From: Gammaproteobacteria bacterium
GTDB lineage: Bacteria > Pseudomonadota > Gammaproteobacteria > Enterobacterales > Alteromonadaceae
Reading direction: 5' to 3'
NCBI GenBank assembly: GCA_018825965.1
Contig: JAHKAA010000034.1
Span: 62,001 to 126,000, forward strand
Length of the DNA stretch: 64,000 nucleotides
Shown here: positions 60,986-64,000 of the stretch, piece by piece
Layout of the letters: every line of letters starts with the position of its first letter
Numbering within the stretch: position 1 is the first letter of the stretch
Made by a program: the position numbers and the translations under genes
The notes under the pieces: model-generated
Database searches by the model: none
What the model was told of the DNA's origin: nothing
Seen by the model: the letters and a program-made list of their open reading frames with translations, nothing else

Positions 60986-61691
60986 CAAAACTACACTGGC
61001 TATTATTCCTGCCAGAGCAGGAAGTAAAAGACTGCCCCGAAAAAACATACTGCCTTTGGCGGGCAAGCCGCTGATTTGCTGGACAGTGGAGTCCGCTCTT
61101 GCCGCCCGCGGTATTGATCAGCTTGTAGTGTCGACCGACGATGCAGAGGTTGTGCGGGCTGTAGCTCCTTACCAGAGCGTGGTTTGTCTGGAGCGCCCTG
61201 CAGATCTTGCTACAGATACTGCCAATTCCATGGATGTACTTTTCCAGGTGTTGGATACTCTGGAACACAATGGCCAGGAGTATGACAGAGTGATCTGGTT
61301 GCAAGCGACCTCTCCATTACGACAAGCCATAGATATAGAAGCTGCACTTAGTCTTTATGACGAAAAACAGGCGAAAGCTGTGGTTTCAGTTACTACTTGT
61401 GAGCATTCGCCATTGTGGTCCAATACTTTGCCTGACAATGGCTCCATGTCACAGTTTATCCGTCCAGAAGTACTTGGTTTAAGAAGTCAGGATTTACCTG
61501 AATATTATCGCCTCAATGGTGCTCTCTATATTGCAGATGTGCAGTTGCTTAAACAGCATCGCACTTTTTTTCAAATTCCGGGATGTTACGCGTACATCAT
61601 GTCGGCTTTAAATTCTGTTGATATTGACCAGCAACTAGATTTTGATTTTGCTCAGTTTTTAATTGAAAAGAACCAAAAAGGACATGTTTAA
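60975..61691 (+). CDS. legF: CMP-nonulosonate cytidylyltransferase (NeuA/LegF)
   Basis: A 238-residue enzyme starting at GTG 60975. It has LAIIPARAGSKRLPRKNILPLAGKPLI, VVSTDDAEV, RPADLATDT, LQATSPLR and YYRLNGALYIAD, all standard for CMP-sialate synthetases. It activates the nonulosonate with CTP for Maf or another transferase. Its stop overlaps by design with the start of the next gene region, with no gap. Confidence 0.9.
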   Translation: MISDKTTLAIIPARAGSKRLPRKNILPLAGKPLICWTVESALAARGIDQLVVSTDDAEVVRAVAPYQSVVCLERPADLATDTANSMDVLFQVLDTLEHNGQEYDRVIWLQATSPLRQAIDIEAALSLYDEKQAKAVVSVTTCEHSPLWSNTLPDNGSMSQFIRPEVLGLRSQDLPEYYRLNGALYIADVQLLKQHRTFFQIPGCYAYIMSALNSVDIDQQLDFDFAQFLIEKNQKGHV

Positions 61692-62738
61692 GTGGCTCGT
61701 GCATTATTTCTGATTGATACACCCAATCAGGTGTTTAATATTATCGAGGCAATCAGAGAATATCAGTTGTCGGACTATGATCTGATGATCAACGACTGCA
61801 ACAGAGTTGATACCTATGCACAGTTAAAAGCACGGATCGCTGTGTTAACCCCAACACATTTGATCGAAGTACCACGAATGACTGGTGATATTTCTGGACG
61901 TATAGAAGTCTACGCCAGGCATCTGGTTTTTTTGCAGTCTCGGCAGTACAGCCATGTATTTTTCAGTGCTATACGGCAGCAATGGCAACGGGATATCGTT
62001 TGTTCTGTTGATGCACAAAAGCATATTTTGTTAGACGACGGCAACGCGACCGTTATTTTTTATGACTGCTTGTTCCATCAACAGAAGTTTTTTGACTTTC
62101 CTGAGGATCCTGACAGTGAGCGTTCTCAGCGAGCTGCTGCTATCCGGGCACAATGGCACATCAAAACTTCGGGTTTATCAACACTGGAGTTATTCACTAT
62201 TTTCGATTTAAGCCCAATGCCTTGGTTAACCGTACGCCGCAACCTTTTGACTAAAATGTACAAGAATCATCAGCATTTGGATGCTGATCTGGTGTGCTTG
62301 TTAGGGGTTGGGGCCGTGACAGTCAACTACATTACGGAGCAAGGTTATTTGGATTTATTAGCACAGACCAAAGATTTATTTCCGGAAAAACGTCTTTGTT
62401 ATATTCCGCATCGGATTGAATCTGATGCATTGTTAACTGCAATTGCGAAACTTGGTTTCTCAGTACAACGCCTTGATATGCCTGTCGAGAATTGGTTGTA
62501 TCAGTCTAAAGTTGCACCTTATGCGGTATTAAGTTATCACTCGACCGCTTTATTCACCTGCGCTGCCATGTTTCCAGCAATTCGGGTCATTTCAATACAG
62601 CCCCCGATCGAGGTTTGGCGTGATGCTGCCAGCTCTCATATCTGGAATTTTACCGCCTGTAATAATCAAGAAGGTTTGGCAACTGTGTATAAATACTTGA
62701 AAAAAGACAAAAATGTTGAATGCATTGCCCTGAACTAG
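61692..62738 (+). CDS. Polysialyltransferase/GT52-like protein
   Basis: A 348-residue protein starting at GTG 61692, directly after legF. It has ALFLIDTPNQVFNIIEAI at the start, HILLDDGNATVIFYD (about 117), LCYIPHRIES (about 235), DMPVENWLY and VLSYHSTALFT (about 282), the layout of CMP-sialate-dependent GT-B enzymes of the GT52/polysialyltransferase-like group. It may transfer the CMP-activated acid onto another glycan or extend it, alongside Maf. No signal or membrane segment. Confidence 0.76.
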   Translation: MARALFLIDTPNQVFNIIEAIREYQLSDYDLMINDCNRVDTYAQLKARIAVLTPTHLIEVPRMTGDISGRIEVYARHLVFLQSRQYSHVFFSAIRQQWQRDIVCSVDAQKHILLDDGNATVIFYDCLFHQQKFFDFPEDPDSERSQRAAAIRAQWHIKTSGLSTLELFTIFDLSPMPWLTVRRNLLTKMYKNHQHLDADLVCLLGVGAVTVNYITEQGYLDLLAQTKDLFPEKRLCYIPHRIESDALLTAIAKLGFSVQRLDMPVENWLYQSKVAPYAVLSYHSTALFTCAAMFPAIRVISIQPPIEVWRDAASSHIWNFTACNNQEGLATVYKYLKKDKNVECIALN

Positions 62739-62837
62739 GTGATGTTACGGCTTTTACTCTGTAGTAAAAATGGGCTATGCCGAGAACAAAAGACGATAAT
62801 AAAAAAACGGGCCAGACTTCAGGCTAAGGTGAGAAGC

Positions 62838-63254
62838 ATGAAAACAGTATTAACCTACGGCACCTTCGACCTGTTTCATATAGGGCATCTGAATTTATTG
62901 AAACGCGCCCGGGAGCTGGGCGATAAGCTGATTGTGGCTGTGTCTACCGACGAGTTTAACGCTACCAAGGGCAAAACCACTTTGATGCCTTTTGAACACA
63001 GAGTGGAGCTGGTGCGTAGTGTGCGTTATGTTGATGAGGTGATAGCAGAGTCGAACTGGGATCAAAAAGTCAGCGATGTGCAAAAGCACAAAGTGGATAT
63101 TTTTGTCATGGGCTCTGATTGGCAGGGCAAATTTGATTTTTTAAAACCGCATTGCGAGGTGGTGTATTTGCCCCGCACTGATAATGTGTCCTCCACTGAT
63201 TTGAAAAAAGCCATTCAGGTGTTTATGCAACTCAAACGGGATTTCCTGGATTAA
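62838..63254 (+). CDS. Glycerol-3-phosphate cytidylyltransferase-like (TagD family)
   Basis: A 138-residue nucleotidyltransferase. ATG 62838 follows AAGGTGAG; the upstream in-frame stretch from 62739 looks non-coding. It has TYGTFDLFHIGHLNLLKRA (the HxGH motif), VAVSTDEFNATKGK, and VYLPRTDNVSSTDLKK (the RTxxISTT/S-like signature). It makes CDP-glycerol from CTP and glycerol-3-phosphate, matching the CDP-glycerol transferase-like gene that follows. Size and motifs are typical of TagD. Confidence 0.9.
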   Translation: MKTVLTYGTFDLFHIGHLNLLKRARELGDKLIVAVSTDEFNATKGKTTLMPFEHRVELVRSVRYVDEVIAESNWDQKVSDVQKHKVDIFVMGSDWQGKFDFLKPHCEVVYLPRTDNVSSTDLKKAIQVFMQLKRDFLD

Positions 63255-63293
63255 ACATGCTTGGCATTAAATCTCTCCATTATTCAGAGTCTT

Positions 63294-64000
63294 ATGTCCG
63301 TGCCGCGTGAAGCCGCAGACTGGCAAGGACAACGCCTTTATATAGCACCGGATAATCCTGCTGGCAGGAACCTTGCGCTTTTGCTGCAGCAGCAGGGGGC
63401 TACTGTGCTTGGTATAGTGGATAACCTGAAACAGGGCACTGATGTCTGTAATCATGCATCACAGAGCAAGCCTTATGATGCTGTGCTGATTGCTGTCAGT
63501 GATTTTCAACAAAAAATAGCGCAAGGCATGGTTCAAAACGGTTTTGTTGCCAAAAAAATCTGGTGCTGTCAGAGCCTGAACCCTTTGCAATTTCAGCCTT
63601 ACAAAGCAAGTTCTGCATTGCACAAACTCAAAGCTTTGCTACAGCAGACTGTTACCTTGGTTCTGGATTTACTGCCGAAAACAAAAATTGTGTACTACGC
63701 CGAAAAATATGCCGACAGTAACCTGTTGGTGGCTTTTGCTGAGCATCATAAGCTGCACAAGAACCTGTATTTAGTGGTCAAAGATGCACAGCGACGTTTT
63801 CATCCGGCACAAATCGATTCGCCATGGCGGGTAAGATGGTTACTGCAAAGAGCCAAAGTGCTGGTGCTGGATCATGAATCGACCGATCCGCTGTTCAACC
63901 GCATCCGCACTCAAGCCAAAGTAGTGCAGCTGTGGCATGGTTTACCTTTTAAACATCTGGCTGGCAACAAGCACTTTGCCCATATTCTGGATGAAGCTTT
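63294..64000 (+). CDS. CDP-glycerol glycerophosphotransferase-like (5' part only)
   Basis: An open frame from ATG 63294 continues past the window edge for at least 235 residues. The N-terminal part has a small-ligand-binding fold (LYIAPDNPAGRNLALLLQQQ, YDAVLIAVSDF). Later residues read VVQLWHGLPFKHLAGNKH, the core motif of TagB/TagF-like CDP-glycerol glycerophosphotransferases (LWHGxPxK). The ribosome site is weak (AGAG); TTG 63261 is an in-frame alternative. Together with the preceding TagD-like gene it implies glycerol-phosphate decoration of a glycan. Confidence 0.8.
   Translation, partial: MSVPREAADWQGQRLYIAPDNPAGRNLALLLQQQGATVLGIVDNLKQGTDVCNHASQSKPYDAVLIAVSDFQQKIAQGMVQNGFVAKKIWCCQSLNPLQFQPYKASSALHKLKALLQQTVTLVLDLLPKTKIVYYAEKYADSNLLVAFAEHHKLHKNLYLVVKDAQRRFHPAQIDSPWRVRWLLQRAKVLVLDHESTDPLFNRIRTQAKVVQLWHGLPFKHLAGNKHFAHILDEA

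Noticed and set aside
62739..62837. N-terminal extension of the TagD-like gene from 62739
   Set aside because: The family's conserved start (KTVLTYGTFDLFH) begins at 62838 with a good ribosome site; the extra 33 codons are basic and unlike a domain.
63257..63310. Small ORF beginning at ATG 63257 (MLGIKSLHYSESYVRAA)
   Set aside because: It stops after 17 codons inside the next gene, lacks a ribosome site, and matches nothing.

Overview
The window reads as chromosomal DNA of a motile gammaproteobacterium, most likely Alteromonadales or a close relative such as Rheinheimera. The genus is inferred from gene content; I could not run a search. The evidence is a polar-type flagellar cluster (flgT, flgP, flgN, flgM, flgA, cheV, cheR, flgBCDE, flgFGHIJ, flgKL, four flagellins, flaG, fliD, fliS) with recognisable sigma-54 (GG-N10-GC) and sigma-28 (TAAAG-type -35, N11, GCCGATA-type -10) promoters.

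Layout. 1-981: the tail of an unidentified gene, then a MntA/HepT-type toxin-antitoxin pair. 1117-4393: a sigma-54 promoter and four lipoprotein genes, three with FlgO-type domains. 4706-12828: a sigma-28-like promoter and an operon with two DUF4402-type pilin subunits separated by an attenuator-like hairpin, a PapD-like chaperone, a large usher with a SPOR-like C-terminus, a SPOR lipoprotein and an HMW1C-like glycosyltransferase. 12896-20815, minus strand: a nine-gene glycan-modification operon (sugar aminotransferase, two methyltransferases, WbqC-like protein, epimerase, ATP-grasp, phosphoesterase, two beta-propeller proteins). 21028-21102: tRNA-Arg(CCT). 21127-46639: flagellar and chemotaxis genes. 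46657-64000: one long operon-like run encoding a Maf/DUF115 flagellin glycosyltransferase, a nonulosonic (legionaminic-type) acid pathway (LegB, LegC, NeuC/LegG, LegI, NeuD-like, PtmE, LegF), modifying enzymes (WbqC-like, methyltransferase, FAD protein, second aminotransferase, PIG-L deacetylase, sulfotransferase), a polysialyltransferase-like protein, and a glycerol-phosphate cytidylyltransferase with a truncated CDP-glycerol glycerophosphotransferase-like gene at the edge.

How it fits together. The flagellar genes appear wired in tiers: sigma-54 promoters before the FlgO cluster, flgT, flgP, flgB and flgF; sigma-28 promoters before flgM, flgKL, flagellins 1, 2 and 4, and flaG. The 3' end supplies an activated nonulosonic acid and glycerol-phosphate units, and Maf plus nearby transferases would place glycans on flagellin.

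The most unusual part is 1.1-12.8 kb. A chaperone-usher fibre operon carries a sigma-28-type promoter, sits beside three FlgO-like lipoproteins, and shares protein modules with them: a short coiled-coil motif occurs in three lipoproteins, and a SPOR half with two cysteines at identical spacing occurs in both the usher and the operon's lipoprotein. An HMW1C-like cytoplasmic glycosyltransferase ends the operon. I infer a flagellum-coregulated, peptidoglycan-anchored and possibly N-glycosylated surface fibre. That is a hypothesis from sequence only.
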